NCBI RefSeq assembly: GCF_944391105.1
Contig: NZ_CALXSK010000002.1
Coordinates: 107,149-171,148, forward strand
Source of the DNA: an uncultured Victivallis sp.
Lineage (GTDB): Bacteria; Verrucomicrobiota; Lentisphaeria; Victivallales; Victivallaceae
DNA: 64,000 nucleotides
Direction of reading: 5' to 3'
Positions within the stretch are counted from its first letter, which is position 1, and each line of letters starts with the position of its first letter. The notes beneath the pieces are model-generated. The model made no database searches. It was not told the origin of the DNA and saw only the letters and a program-made list of their open reading frames with translations. The translations under genes were made by a program, and so were the position numbers. This document shows, piece by piece, positions 18,034 through 26,553 of this stretch.

Positions 18034-19259
18034 TCAGAGCCGCCTGGCGGCATAACTGCGGATACTCTGTCCCGCGCGGATTGCCGCCACCGCGGCAGAG
18101 CCGGCGGCTTCGCCCATTCTGAGGCAGTCCCCTGTGACACGGTAGGCCGCGTGCGCGGCAAAACTGCCCGAGATGCAGCGCCCTGCCGTCATGAGATTTT
18201 CGACCTTCAGAGGAATGAGCGAACGCAGCGGAATGTCGAATCCCGGATGTTTCCAGCAGGTCTGTCTGGTCTGTTCCGGTTCATGGATGTCCACGCCGAA
18301 ATGGACGCGGCAGACGGCATCCGGCTGGCGGACGCCGTTTTTCACATCCTCTTCGCTGATGATGTACTCCCCTGTGATTCGCCGGGTTTCACGTACGCCG
18401 ATCACGGCGGGGAGATCGAGAAGATAGACGTCACCGAGTTTGTCCCGTACAAGTTTGAAACACTCGAGCGCCCGGCGAACCTGGCGCCGCCCCTCGAACG
18501 TTGCGGCCGTAAGTTGCTCGGCGTCGGTACCGAGACAGCGCTTCACGTGCGTCCACTGAATCAGCGCCTCGCCGCGGCGCGGCAGGGTGATGAGCGCGGG
18601 ATTGTCGTAGGGAATCTCCGCAAGAATTTCCTTTTCCGGCATCCGCTCGATGAGCGCATCATACCAGCTGCGCAGGTCATCCCGCTCGTAGTCAGGGCGG
18701 AGCCCGCCGATTTTGAACATCATCGTCATCGGCTGAAAGACGCCGTCATTCTCGCGGCCGATCCGGAACGGCGCGCCGGCGCGCGCGGCGATGTCGCCGT
18801 CTCCCGTGCAGTCGATTACCATGTCCGCAAGAACTGCCTGTTCGCCGGATTTATTCCGGAGGAAAACTCCTTTGAGCTTGTCTCCTTCCAGGATCGGATC
18901 TGTTCCCATTGTGTAGAGCAGCACGTCGATGCCGAGCCCGGTTACATATTCGTCGAGCAGCAGGGCCATTTCGCAGGAATCGAACGACATGTTCCACAAG
19001 CCGCCCCAGGAGTTGCGCTGCAGGAGCCTTCCCGCAGTTCGCGGTTCAATCCGTCCTGATGCAGGTTGTCGAAGAACGGACTGAGCAACCCGAGAGTCCA
19101 CATGCCGCCCAGCATGCCTCCCTGTTCGATCAGCGTCACTTTCGCGCCGGCGCGCGCGGCCGCGACCGCGGCTCCGAACCCTGCCGGCCCTCCGCCGACA
19201 ACCAATACCTCCGTCCGGTTGCGAACCGGAACTTCCGCAGCTGGCCGCATGATCCGCAT
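18034..19259 (-). pseudogene. FAD-dependent oxidoreductase broken by a frameshift near 19025-19031
   Basis: The start at 19259 has a CAGGAG ribosome site and encodes a textbook FAD-binding N-terminus (EVLVVGGGPAGFGAAVAAAR, then VTLIEQGGMLGGMW). That frame runs out of homologous-looking sequence at NRELREG and reaches a stop at 18942. The adjacent frame continues the same protein from LLQRNSWGGLWN to the C-terminus (TAGRCISGSFAAHAAYR, typical of this family), ending at 18034. Adding one base near 19027 restores one 408-codon frame. It resembles the FAD_oxidored family of one-domain flavoproteins. Either a genuine inactivating deletion or a sequencing error is possible. It lies downstream of the decarboxylase, behind a terminator. 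Confidence 0.82.
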
Positions 19260-19282
19260 GGCGGTCTCCTGCGTCCTGTCCG

Positions 19283-19309
19283 AAAAGGCGGGGAATCGAC
19301 TCCCCCGCC
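19283..19309 (-). terminator. Terminator after the decarboxylase gene
   Basis: On the minus strand a GGCGGGG/CCCCGCC stem (19303-19309 with 19287-19293) is followed by TTTTCGG, 14 nt past the decarboxylase stop. Confidence 0.75.
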
Positions 19310-19322
19310 CGAAAAGCCGTTT

Positions 19323-20489
19323 CTACTTGACGAAGTAGACCGGCAACGGTGGAAATCCGTTGAATTCCACTGAGCAGTAGCTGGACGTGTATGCTCCGGT
19401 CGTGAGCCAGTATACCCGGTCCCCCGCCTTGATGTAGGCCGGGAGCGGATTCCGGAAATATTCGTACATCACATCCTGGCTGTCGCAGGTGGGGCCGGCG
19501 ATGATAAAGTCCTCGCACGGTTCCCCGCGCGCTTCACAGTAGAGCGGATACTTGATCGATTCATCCCAGGTTTCAATGAGACCGTTGAATTTGCCGGTGT
19601 CGAGGTAGAGCCACTTGTCGACGCCCATCGATGACTTCTGGCTGATGAGGACAACTTCGCTGACCAGCACTCCCGACTCGGCCACCAGAGAACGGCCCGG
19701 TTCGAGAATGATTTCAGGAGCGTCCTCCCCGAAGTCCTCCTCCAGATAACGGGTAATCTCCTCGGAATAAACCGTCATCTCATTCGTTTTGGAGATGTAG
19801 TTCGCCGGGAAGCCGCCACCCATGTTGATCAGCGTCAGCTTCAACCCTTCGCCTTCAAGATAATCGAAGATGTACCTGACTTTGGCAATCGCCGAGTCCC
19901 AGGTACCGATGTCGCGCTGCTGAGAACCTACGTGGAAACTCACCCCGCACGGCTTCAGGCCGATTTCACGGGCCAGCAGAATCAGATCGATCGCCATGTC
20001 CGGATGGCAGCCGAATTTTCGTGAAAGCGGCCAGTCCGCCGTTTCACTGCCTTCGGTCAGAATCCGGCAGAAAACGCGCGAGCCGGGCGCTTCCTTGGCG
20101 ATATTGCGCAAATCCGCCTCGCTGTCGGTTGCAAACAACGAAACCCCTTTCTCATGAAAATAACGGATGTCTGACGGCTTTTTGATGGTGTTGCCGTAAC
20201 TGATCCGGTCGGGTGTCACTCCGAGCGACAGCACCCTGTCCAGTTCATATCGCGAGGCGATGTCGAAATGAGAACCGAGATCACGCAGCAGCTCGATCAC
20301 CTCGGGCGCCGGATTGGCCTTGACGGCATAGTAGATTTTGGCGAACGGGAAATGAGCGAGCAGTTCCTCATATTTCCTCTTGATGATATTCAGATTCACC
20401 ACCAGAAACGGGGAGGGATGACTCTTCGCCTCCTCCCGGATCAGAAGCCAGTCATCTTTGGTGTAGTAGTCCAGAACGTCAATCCGCAT
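19323..20489 (-). CDS. Ornithine/lysine-type PLP decarboxylase (alanine racemase fold)
   Basis: 388 aa. The fold type III PLP decarboxylase signature is complete: the Schiff-base lysine in YYAVKANP near residue 59, HVGSQQRD, the phosphate-binding GGGFP, ILEPGRSLVAE, and the active-site cysteine motif GPTCDSQD. The last is typical of ornithine/lysine decarboxylases rather than diaminopimelate decarboxylase. The product would be putrescine or cadaverine, feeding polyamine synthesis. The length is normal. It is monocistronic as far as can be seen, between two hairpin terminators. Ornithine versus lysine preference cannot be decided by eye. Confidence 0.88.
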   Translation of the reverse strand: MRIDVLDYYTKDDWLLIREEAKSHPSPFLVVNLNIIKRKYEELLAHFPFAKIYYAVKANPAPEVIELLRDLGSHFDIASRYELDRVLSLGVTPDRISYGNTIKKPSDIRYFHEKGVSLFATDSEADLRNIAKEAPGSRVFCRILTEGSETADWPLSRKFGCHPDMAIDLILLAREIGLKPCGVSFHVGSQQRDIGTWDSAIAKVRYIFDYLEGEGLKLTLINMGGGFPANYISKTNEMTVYSEEITRYLEEDFGEDAPEIILEPGRSLVAESGVLVSEVVLISQKSSMGVDKWLYLDTGKFNGLIETWDESIKYPLYCEARGEPCEDFIIAGPTCDSQDVMYEYFRNPLPAYIKAGDRVYWLTTGAYTSSYCSVEFNGFPPLPVYFVK

Positions 20490-20598
20490 TGTTTCTTCGA
20501 CCTTTCCTAATCACGAACGTTCCTGTATGTTCCGATTCGCCGCTTTGCTGCGGGGGCGAACCGGCCGCCCGGCTGTTCCTGAGAACCGGGACCGGATG

Positions 20599-20630
20599 AA
20601 AACCGGGTGTTCTCTGCTTACCCGGTTTTT
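20599..20630 (-). terminator. Hairpin terminator of the coiled-coil/lipoprotein operon
   Basis: A perfect 10-bp inverted repeat, AAAACCGGGT (20599-20608) and ACCCGGTTTT (20620-20629), with an 11-nt loop. It is T-rich on the 3' side of both strands. It lies 100 nt past the 53-aa lipoprotein gene and 110 nt before the decarboxylase. Confidence 0.7.
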
Positions 20631-20729
20631 GACAACTTTTAAAAGTAGCTCCATTCTTCCCGTTTTCAACTTTGAAACGGGAAAAAATGCCGATTTTTGC
20701 GACTGGAAAGCTGGACGAAAAGTCCCTGG

Positions 20730-20891
20730 TCAGTTTTGAATCGGGCCGTATGGCTGCAATTCCCACGAGGCCGGCGCATTTTGCGGAATCGGACTCATTC
20801 CCATCCGCTCCTGTTCCGTGCAGCCGAACCCGAGGCAGAAAAAGGCCGCCGCAAGAACTGCGGCGGCGGTATTCAGCAATATTCTCTTCAT
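20730..20891 (-). CDS. 53-aa lipoprotein
   Basis: The ORF starts MKRILLNTAAAVLAAAFFCL and has a lipobox LGFGC with Cys24. A mature peptide of about 30 residues follows (TEQERMGMSPIPQNAP ... PYGPIQN). The ATG overlaps the stop of the 42-aa membrane ORF as ATGA (20888-20891), so it is translationally coupled. It should be an outer- or inner-membrane-anchored surface peptide. No family is recognised. It is the last gene of the three-gene unit. Confidence 0.72.
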   Translation of the reverse strand: MKRILLNTAAAVLAAAFFCLGFGCTEQERMGMSPIPQNAPASWELQPYGPIQN

Positions 20892-21016
20892 TTGGAAGCG
20901 AACATCGTATTGAAGAGATTGTATTCACTCATCTCCAGCGCCTGGAACGCCACTGTCGCGCCCATCGCGAGGAAGGTCAGAATAATCATGACCGTGAAGA
21001 ATTTCGAATTGAACAC
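20888..21016 (-). CDS. 42-aa single-pass membrane protein
   Basis: It starts at a GTG with GGGAGG upstream. The sequence MFNSKFFTVMIILTFLAMGA begins a single hydrophobic helix, followed by a short acidic tail (QALEMSEYNLFNTMFASK). It lies 26 nt after the coiled-coil gene and overlaps the lipoprotein gene by 4 nt. Function is unknown. The tight coupling argues that the three proteins form one envelope complex. Confidence 0.65.
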   Translation of the reverse strand: MFNSKFFTVMIILTFLAMGATVAFQALEMSEYNLFNTMFASK

Positions 21017-21042
21017 TTGCGTATCCTCCCGGTAACGGTTGA

Positions 21043-22248
21043 TTACTTGATGTCAAACCAGACCTTGTCACCGATTTCCACGGTTCCGTTCTCTTCCCCG
21101 AACGGCTCCGCAATCGAGCAGCTCTTGTCGACCTTCGTGATCTTCACCTTCGTGATGAACTCGGAGGCCGGAACCTCCAGGTCTCCGCGGGAAACGATCA
21201 TCTCCAGACCCGGAGCCATGGCGATATTGACGTTTCCAACCTTGTTCCCGAGCTGCTGCGGAACCGTGGACTCGGTTCCGAGGTCGATCGTGATGAAACC
21301 GTACTTCGAGCTGACGTCCACCACCCTGCCGACGACCATCTTGCGCGCTTCCGGCGAACCCGGCTTCCACGGCATCGGAATCTTCTCATCCTTGTTGAGC
21401 CCGAGCACATCGCGCAGGCTTTCAAGCTGATAAACCTTCTCGTCGAGGTTTTTCTTCGCGGTGTCAAGCTGACCGTTCAGCTGTTTGATCTGGTTGTTCT
21501 GGCGCTGAATCTCCTGGTTGCGGGCCGCAATGGTGCGGTTCGCTTCGTCGAGTTTGCCTTTCATCGCGTTGACGGCCTGCTTGACTTTGTTGAGTTCTCC
21601 GGTGAAATTGCCCGAGAAGTTCAACGCCCCCTGGCCGTTGCACTGACGGTAGATCTCCGTCAGAGCGCTTTCAAAGTCGCGACGCTCCTTGCCGAACTGA
21701 TTCATGCGGTTCGCAAATCTTTCCAGTTCCGACTGGTCGGCGGCGCGCAGTTTGTTCGAGTCGAGCGTGAGATTCAGATTGGCGCGGGCGGAGCTCACGA
21801 TGCGATCCACAATCTTGTTGCGGTTGCTGATCAGATCTCCCGCTCCGTTGACGACATCGTCTTTCGCCGTCGAGTAGGTGGTCATTTCCTTCAGGTTCTT
21901 TTCCTGGGGAACATTTTTCATTTCCACGATCGAGCCGATCCGGCGGAGAGCGCTGGCGAGTTCGTCACGCTGTTTCACAAGAGCGCGGCTCTGGGTGGTC
22001 AGCTGGGCGAGCTTCTGATCCAGTTCCGCATAGTTTTCATGAGAGAGTGCCTCCACGGTCAGGGCGTCGCCGACTTTGGTGCCGCTGCCTTTGTCCATTT
22101 CCTTTGCGCTCTGGTTGATCGTAGTTGCCATCTTCTTCCAGCCTTCGACCATCTGACTGCGCTTCTCAAACAGGAAATAAGAGAAGACTGCGCTCGCGGC
22201 CGCAAGCAGAAGAATCAGGATACTCAATACGACGTTGACTGCTTTCAT
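21043..22248 (-). CDS. Membrane-anchored coiled-coil protein of unknown function
   Basis: 401 aa. One N-terminal transmembrane helix (residues 5-25) precedes a long helical region. Strong heptad-like coiled coil lies about residues 230-290 (EANRTIAARNQEIQRQNNQI and on). The last 100 residues form a beta-rich domain with GRVVDVSSKYGFITIDLG and a WFDIK end, which resembles small beta-barrel modules. The topology suggests an inner-membrane anchor with a periplasmic spacer and cap. I do not recognise the family. It is the first gene of an operon with a 42-aa membrane protein and a 53-aa lipoprotein. Confidence 0.75.
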   Translation of the reverse strand: MKAVNVVLSILILLLAAASAVFSYFLFEKRSQMVEGWKKMATTINQSAKEMDKGSGTKVGDALTVEALSHENYAELDQKLAQLTTQSRALVKQRDELASALRRIGSIVEMKNVPQEKNLKEMTTYSTAKDDVVNGAGDLISNRNKIVDRIVSSARANLNLTLDSNKLRAADQSELERFANRMNQFGKERRDFESALTEIYRQCNGQGALNFSGNFTGELNKVKQAVNAMKGKLDEANRTIAARNQEIQRQNNQIKQLNGQLDTAKKNLDEKVYQLESLRDVLGLNKDEKIPMPWKPGSPEARKMVVGRVVDVSSKYGFITIDLGTESTVPQQLGNKVGNVNIAMAPGLEMIVSRGDLEVPASEFITKVKITKVDKSCSIAEPFGEENGTVEIGDKVWFDIK

Positions 22249-22342
22249 CGGGGCTCTCCCACTCTGATTTTGGTTGAATTTGCCGTTTGTATGTTAAAAC
22301 CTGGTTGACAAACAAAAAACACGTCCGTTATGACGCTGTTGA

Positions 22343-22371
22343 ACATTAGCACGACAAAAATGCATTGTCAA
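22343..22371 (-). promoter_or_regulatory. Candidate promoter of the coiled-coil operon
   Basis: On the minus strand: a perfect TTGACA (22366-22371), 17-nt spacer, TAATGT (22343-22348), about 95 nt before the ATG at 22248. Confidence 0.5.
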
Positions 22372-22448
22372 ATGCCAAAAAGCGCTGAACAGGCAAATAA
22401 ATCGATTTTTTTTTGAAAAAAACGTTTCTTCCCCCTGTCCGACCGCAT

Positions 22449-22730
22449 TTACAGCAGAAATTTCACTCCTTCGATTTTCGCCAGATCCGCACTGAGCGAA
22501 TCCATCATTCCGCGGTCGAGAAGTGTCACCGGAACTTTCAGCGTCCGGTATTTTCCTCCCCCGGAATGAAGCCCCTCGTGAATTGTCGGGGAAATTCCGT
22601 GCGACCGCAGGCAGCCTTCCACCTCTTTCCGGACATTTTCCTCCCGGGCGGCGTCGACGATGATCCGATATTCCCAGTCAACCGGGAACTTCAGCTCCTC
22701 GCCGCGTATCTTCATCGGTTCTTCGCTCAT
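22449..22730 (-). CDS. DUF493 (YbeD-like) family protein
   Basis: 93 aa from the ATG at 22730; an internal ATG at 22715 is the alternative. The segment FPVDWEYRIIVDA followed by SPTIHEGLHSGGGKYRTLKVPV matches the ACT-like DUF493 fold seen in YbeD-type proteins. YbeD proteins are linked in other bacteria to lipoyl metabolism only by neighbourhood; no activity is established. Its start overlaps the stop of the 40-aa Cys-rich ORF by 3 nt (ATGA). It is the last gene of a three-gene set led by a cysteine desulfurase. Confidence 0.72.
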   Translation of the reverse strand: MSEEPMKIRGEELKFPVDWEYRIIVDAAREENVRKEVEGCLRSHGISPTIHEGLHSGGGKYRTLKVPVTLLDRGMMDSLSADLAKIEGVKFLL

Positions 22731-22849
22731 TTTCCGCAACTGCTCCTTCCCCCTTTGCCATGGTGGTAGGCCTGGTAGGCCCGGCAGTCGCCGTGACGGG
22801 AACAGCCGGTGTTGAGGCATGGGCATGCAGAATTTTTCTGCCCGCTCAT
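22727..22849 (-). CDS. 40-aa cysteine-rich protein (DUF6485-like)
   Basis: It carries five cysteines, C9, C11, C16, C22 and C38, in CPCLNTGCSRHGDC and SSCGK. The pattern C-x-C-x4-C-x5-C with RHGDC and a YHxGKGG segment recalls small proteins annotated as DUF6485, probably metal- or Fe-S-binding (from memory). The ATG overlaps the desulfurase stop, and its own stop overlaps the DUF493 start, both as ATGA. All three genes are thus translated in step. Confidence 0.7.
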   Translation of the reverse strand: MSGQKNSACPCLNTGCSRHGDCRAYQAYHHGKGGRSSCGK

Positions 22850-24042
22850 TTGTCCCTCCCTTCCCAGTATGGTGAAATCGCACGCAGCCGTTCGATGATC
22901 GGCGGAAGCGCTTCCACAACAAAATCAATCTCTTCCGCAGTGTTGTATTTCGACAGACTGAAACGGATCGTCCCGTGCGCGGCCGTGTACGGCAATCCCA
23001 TCGCGCGCAGCACGTGCGATGGTTCCAGACTGCCGGTCGTGCAGGCCGAGCCGCTCGACGCACAGATATTCATCATGTCCAGCAGCATCAGGATCGACTC
23101 CCCTTCGATGTATTCGAAGCTGATCGATGAAGTGTTCGGCAGCCGGTTCTCGAGATCGCCGTTGACCCTGATATGGCTGATCCGTTCGCGAACCCCCTCT
23201 TCGAGCCGGTTCCGCAGCTGCGTGAGCTGGATATTTTCCGCCACGAGGTTCTTCCGTGCGATTTCGCAGGCGCGGCCGAGGCCGATGATGGAGGCGACAT
23301 TCTCCGTTCCTCCGCGGCGCCCCTTTTCCTGATGGCCGCCGAAAATCAACGGCTTGAACCGGGTTCCCTTCCGCACGAACAGCGCACCAACTCCTTTGGG
23401 CGCGTGCAGCTTATGACCCGAAATCGAAAGGAAGTCGATTTCGCTGGAATCAAGATCGATCGCAACCTTCCCCGCCGCCTGCACCGCGTCGGTATGGAAA
23501 AGCGCCCCCTTCGCGTGGGCCATCTTCGCGACCGTCTCCACCGGGAAGATCGTCCCGGTTTCGTTGTTCGCCCACATGACCGAAACCGCCGCCGTCGATT
23601 CGTCGATCGCACGTTCCGCATACGCAAGATCCAGACGGCCGCGTTCATCGACCGGAATGTATTCGATTTTATATCCGCGGCGCGAGAGTTCCCGGCAGTA
23701 GGCGAGTACGCCGGGGTGTTCGACGATGGTCGTGACGATTTTGTTCCGCCCGGGCCGGGCGGTGACGGCGGCGTTGATCGCGGCATTGTCTCCTTCGCTG
23801 CCGCAGCTCGTGAAAATGATCTCCGCGGCATTCCCGTCGTTGTCGCGGAAGCTCGTGCCGAGAAGCGAGGCAACCTGCCGCCGCGCTTCTTCAATGTCCG
23901 CGGCAACGCTTCCCCCAAAACGGTGGATGCTCGAAGGATTGCCGTATCGTTCGCAGAAAAACGGACGCATCGCCTCGAACACCTCCGGATCGACCGCGGT
24001 CGTGGCGTTGTTGTCCAGATAGATGATTTTATTCTGATTCAT
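22846..24042 (-). CDS. Cysteine desulfurase (NifS/IscS-type)
   Basis: 398 aa from the ATG at 24042. The PLP lysine is in SISGHKLHAPKGVGALF. The catalytic cysteine is in SSGSACTTGS, the NifS/IscS-type loop. Other signatures are YLDNNATT at the N-terminus, HTDAVQAAGK and GGTENVA. It releases sulfur from cysteine for Fe-S clusters or other thio-cofactors; the nearby hydrogenase and Fe-S proteins would be clients. No scaffold (IscU/NifU) lies in the window. It is coupled by ATGA to the Cys-rich and DUF493 genes downstream. Confidence 0.93.
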   Translation of the reverse strand: MNQNKIIYLDNNATTAVDPEVFEAMRPFFCERYGNPSSIHRFGGSVAADIEEARRQVASLLGTSFRDNDGNAAEIIFTSCGSEGDNAAINAAVTARPGRNKIVTTIVEHPGVLAYCRELSRRGYKIEYIPVDERGRLDLAYAERAIDESTAAVSVMWANNETGTIFPVETVAKMAHAKGALFHTDAVQAAGKVAIDLDSSEIDFLSISGHKLHAPKGVGALFVRKGTRFKPLIFGGHQEKGRRGGTENVASIIGLGRACEIARKNLVAENIQLTQLRNRLEEGVRERISHIRVNGDLENRLPNTSSISFEYIEGESILMLLDMMNICASSGSACTTGSLEPSHVLRAMGLPYTAAHGTIRFSLSKYNTAEEIDFVVEALPPIIERLRAISPYWEGRDK

Positions 24043-24192
24043 GATGGATGGAAACCTCCTCCCTCTGTCGGACGTCAATTGTCTTTCATAAAATAAACCA
24101 TATTTTTCCGAAAAGTCAATCTTTTTCGAGGGAATAATGGTATATTATAGAAGAAACGCATGGAAAACGGATCTCAGGAGGGTTTGTCTGTC

Positions 24193-25290
24193 ATGGTTTA
24201 TCTCGATCACGCGGCGGCGGCGCGCCCCCCCCGTGAAGTGCTTGAATATTTCTCCTCTTTGCTTGCGGAGGAGTTCGCCAACCAGGAGGCGGCGCATCGG
24301 CTCGGATATGAGGCCCGGCGCAGGCTCGACGCCGCCGCGGAGCGGTTGGCGGGCGCACTCTTCGGCAAGGGGGAGTACGCCGTGGTCTGGGGAATGAACG
24401 GAACGGAACTGTTCCGGCTCATCGCCGATTCTCCGGTTGTCGCGGGCAGGCGGGGGCTCTCCTCGCTGCTGGAGCATCCCGCGTTGACGGCGAATCTGCA
24501 GCGGACCGCGGCAGGGCTCGCTCTGCTGCGTCCCCGGCGGGACGGCACGCTCATCCCGGAGGCGGCGGAGGCGGAGTTCGCCGCGTTCCATCTTGTGCAG
24601 AGCGAACTTGGTGTTCTTCAAGCGCCGGAATCTCTCTTCGCCTCCTCGCCCGGCGGTGTCCGGATCCTCGACGCCATCCAGGGGGCCGGACGGCTGCCGC
24701 TGCCGGAAAACGCGGCGGATCTTTATGTTATTTCCGGTCACAAATTCGGGGCCCCGGGCGGCGCGGCGATTCTGGTTGACAAACATGCCCCCTGCGCGAA
24801 ATCGTTCCTGGAATTCGCCCACCGGTACCGCCACGTCGAATACCGGTGCGGCCGTCCGGAAGTTCCGGTGCTGTTTGCAATGGTCTTTGCCGCCGAACTG
24901 CGCTGTCGGGAAATGCACGAAGCGCTGGTTCGTGTGCGTGATTTGAACCGCTTCCTGCGGGGGGCGCTTTCCCGGGTGGAGCTGCCGGGGGGAGGGCGCT
25001 GTTTCTGCACGATTCCGGAGGAGACGGCCTCCCCGTACATCCTGCATGTGATGCTGCCGGGAGTCGAGTCGGGTGTCGTGGTCCGGATGTTGTCGGAGGC
25101 GGGAATCATGGTCGCCGCGGGGAGCGCATGCTCTTCGGAATCCCGGGAATCCTCCGCCGCATTGCGCGCTCTCGGCTACCGGGGGCGCGACGCGTGGTCG
25201 GGGCTCCGGGTGAGTCTGAGTCCCGAGTCGACCGTCGATGATGGGAAAAAGTTGGTTGAAGCTCTCCGGAACGTGTTGAAAAACTGGTGA
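24193..25290 (+). CDS. Second class V aminotransferase / cysteine desulfurase-like protein
   Basis: 365 aa from the ATG at 24193, preceded at 10 nt by AGGAGGG; an ATG at 24160 has no ribosome site. It starts [12 protein letters not shown], has the PLP lysine in VISGHKFGAPGGAAIL, and a cysteine loop AAGSACSSES. The middle region is shorter and more divergent than in the NifS-type neighbour. A desulfurase or selenocysteine-lyase-like activity is likely but the substrate is open. It is divergent from the first desulfurase, 150 nt away, with a TATATTAT -10-like box at about 24141. Confidence 0.8.
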   Translation: MVYLDHAAAARPPREVLEYFSSLLAEEFANQEAAHRLGYEARRRLDAAAERLAGALFGKGEYAVVWGMNGTELFRLIADSPVVAGRRGLSSLLEHPALTANLQRTAAGLALLRPRRDGTLIPEAAEAEFAAFHLVQSELGVLQAPESLFASSPGGVRILDAIQGAGRLPLPENAADLYVISGHKFGAPGGAAILVDKHAPCAKSFLEFAHRYRHVEYRCGRPEVPVLFAMVFAAELRCREMHEALVRVRDLNRFLRGALSRVELPGGGRCFCTIPEETASPYILHVMLPGVESGVVVRMLSEAGIMVAAGSACSSESRESSAALRALGYRGRDAWSGLRVSLSPESTVDDGKKLVEALRNVLKNW

Positions 25291-25349
25291 TTGCGGGTTA
25301 TGTTACCCGTTGACAGTCATTCAGCGTTGTGGAATCAAGGAGTCAAACC

Positions 25350-26552
25350 ATGAAGAAAGTTCTGTTTCTGGCTGCTGCGGCGTTTTTCGCTGCGTCGACG
25401 ACCGTTTTTACCGCGTCCGCGGAGACTATTGTCATTACGAAGAACGTCCGGACGAATCCGGAACTTTATTTTGCCGGAGTCCAGGGGGATCCGGAGTTTT
25501 CGAAGGAGATGACCACCTTTCTCGGCGTCTGCGGCTGGTTTGATCTCACGCGGAATCCGAAGGCGGAATACATTCTGACCGGCAGCCTTTCCGGCAACCG
25601 GGCCGTCTTTACGCTCACCACGGGCGGGGCTCCGGTCGGGAGCTGGAGCGTCACGCTTTCCGGCAACCGGCGGCGTCTTGCCCAGCAGACGGTTGACGCG
25701 ATCATTCAGCGTAATTTCAAGGAGTTGAAGGTCAAGGGATTCTGTTCCACCAAGATCGCTTTCTGCGCCCAGACCGCTCCCGGTGTTAAAAACATCTACA
25801 CCTGCGATATCGACGGCGGCGATATCAGACAGATCACGAATTTCAACGCGCTCTGCGTGGAGCCGTGCTGGTTCCCGAACGGCAATTCGATCGGTTACTC
25901 GAAATACAACCGCGCCGGAATGGATGTGATCGAAACCCAGCTCAATCCGAAACGCAGCCGCGTCCTGACTTCGTTTCGCGGCATCAACAGCGGTGCGGCG
26001 ATCAGCCCGGACGGCCGGAATCTCGCCGTGATTCTCAGCCCCGATCACAAGGTCGATCTCTACGTCATGCCGGCCGACCGGCCCGGTACGCCGCGGCGGC
26101 TGACCAACAGCATTTCGGTGGAGGCTTCGCCGTGCTGGAGTCCGGATGGACGCGAGATCGCGTTCGTCAGCGATGAGACCGGCGTCCCGAAGATCAACAT
26201 CATTTCCGCAGACGGACGCAACCGCCGCGTCCTCAAGGCGGTCGGTTCCGACGCGGTTACACCGGACTGGTCCGGCGACAACAAGATCGTCTATGCCACG
26301 CGGATTCAGGGCGCCTACACGATCGCCGTCTACGATCTGGAAACCGGCGAGAACACCCGCATCACGAACGAACCCGGCGTCTGGGAGTCTCCCGCATGGG
26401 CGGCGGACAACCGGCAGGTGGTCTGCAAGCGCTCCGACGGCCGCCGTTCGGCGCTTTATGTGATCGACAGCTGGACCGGCAAGGTGCGGCTGCTCGTTTC
26501 GACTCCGTTCAATCTCTCCATGCCCGCTTGGTCGCGTGCCGGGAGGCGTTGA
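25350..26552 (+). CDS. TolB-like periplasmic beta-propeller protein
   Basis: 400 aa. Signal peptide MKKVLFLAAAAFFAASTTV ... ASA. An N-terminal domain like TolB's follows (LYFAGVQGDPEFSKEM ... GWFDLTRNPKAEYILTGS), then repeated propeller blades marked by SPDG and WSPDGREIAFVSDETG. TolB links Tol-Pal and outer-membrane constriction in Gram-negatives. No tol/pal genes are nearby; it is followed directly by folC with a stop-start gap of 1 nt, so the assignment is by domain layout. Confidence 0.82.
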   Translation: MKKVLFLAAAAFFAASTTVFTASAETIVITKNVRTNPELYFAGVQGDPEFSKEMTTFLGVCGWFDLTRNPKAEYILTGSLSGNRAVFTLTTGGAPVGSWSVTLSGNRRRLAQQTVDAIIQRNFKELKVKGFCSTKIAFCAQTAPGVKNIYTCDIDGGDIRQITNFNALCVEPCWFPNGNSIGYSKYNRAGMDVIETQLNPKRSRVLTSFRGINSGAAISPDGRNLAVILSPDHKVDLYVMPADRPGTPRRLTNSISVEASPCWSPDGREIAFVSDETGVPKINIISADGRNRRVLKAVGSDAVTPDWSGDNKIVYATRIQGAYTIAVYDLETGENTRITNEPGVWESPAWAADNRQVVCKRSDGRRSALYVIDSWTGKVRLLVSTPFNLSMPAWSRAGRR

Positions 26553-26553
26553 G

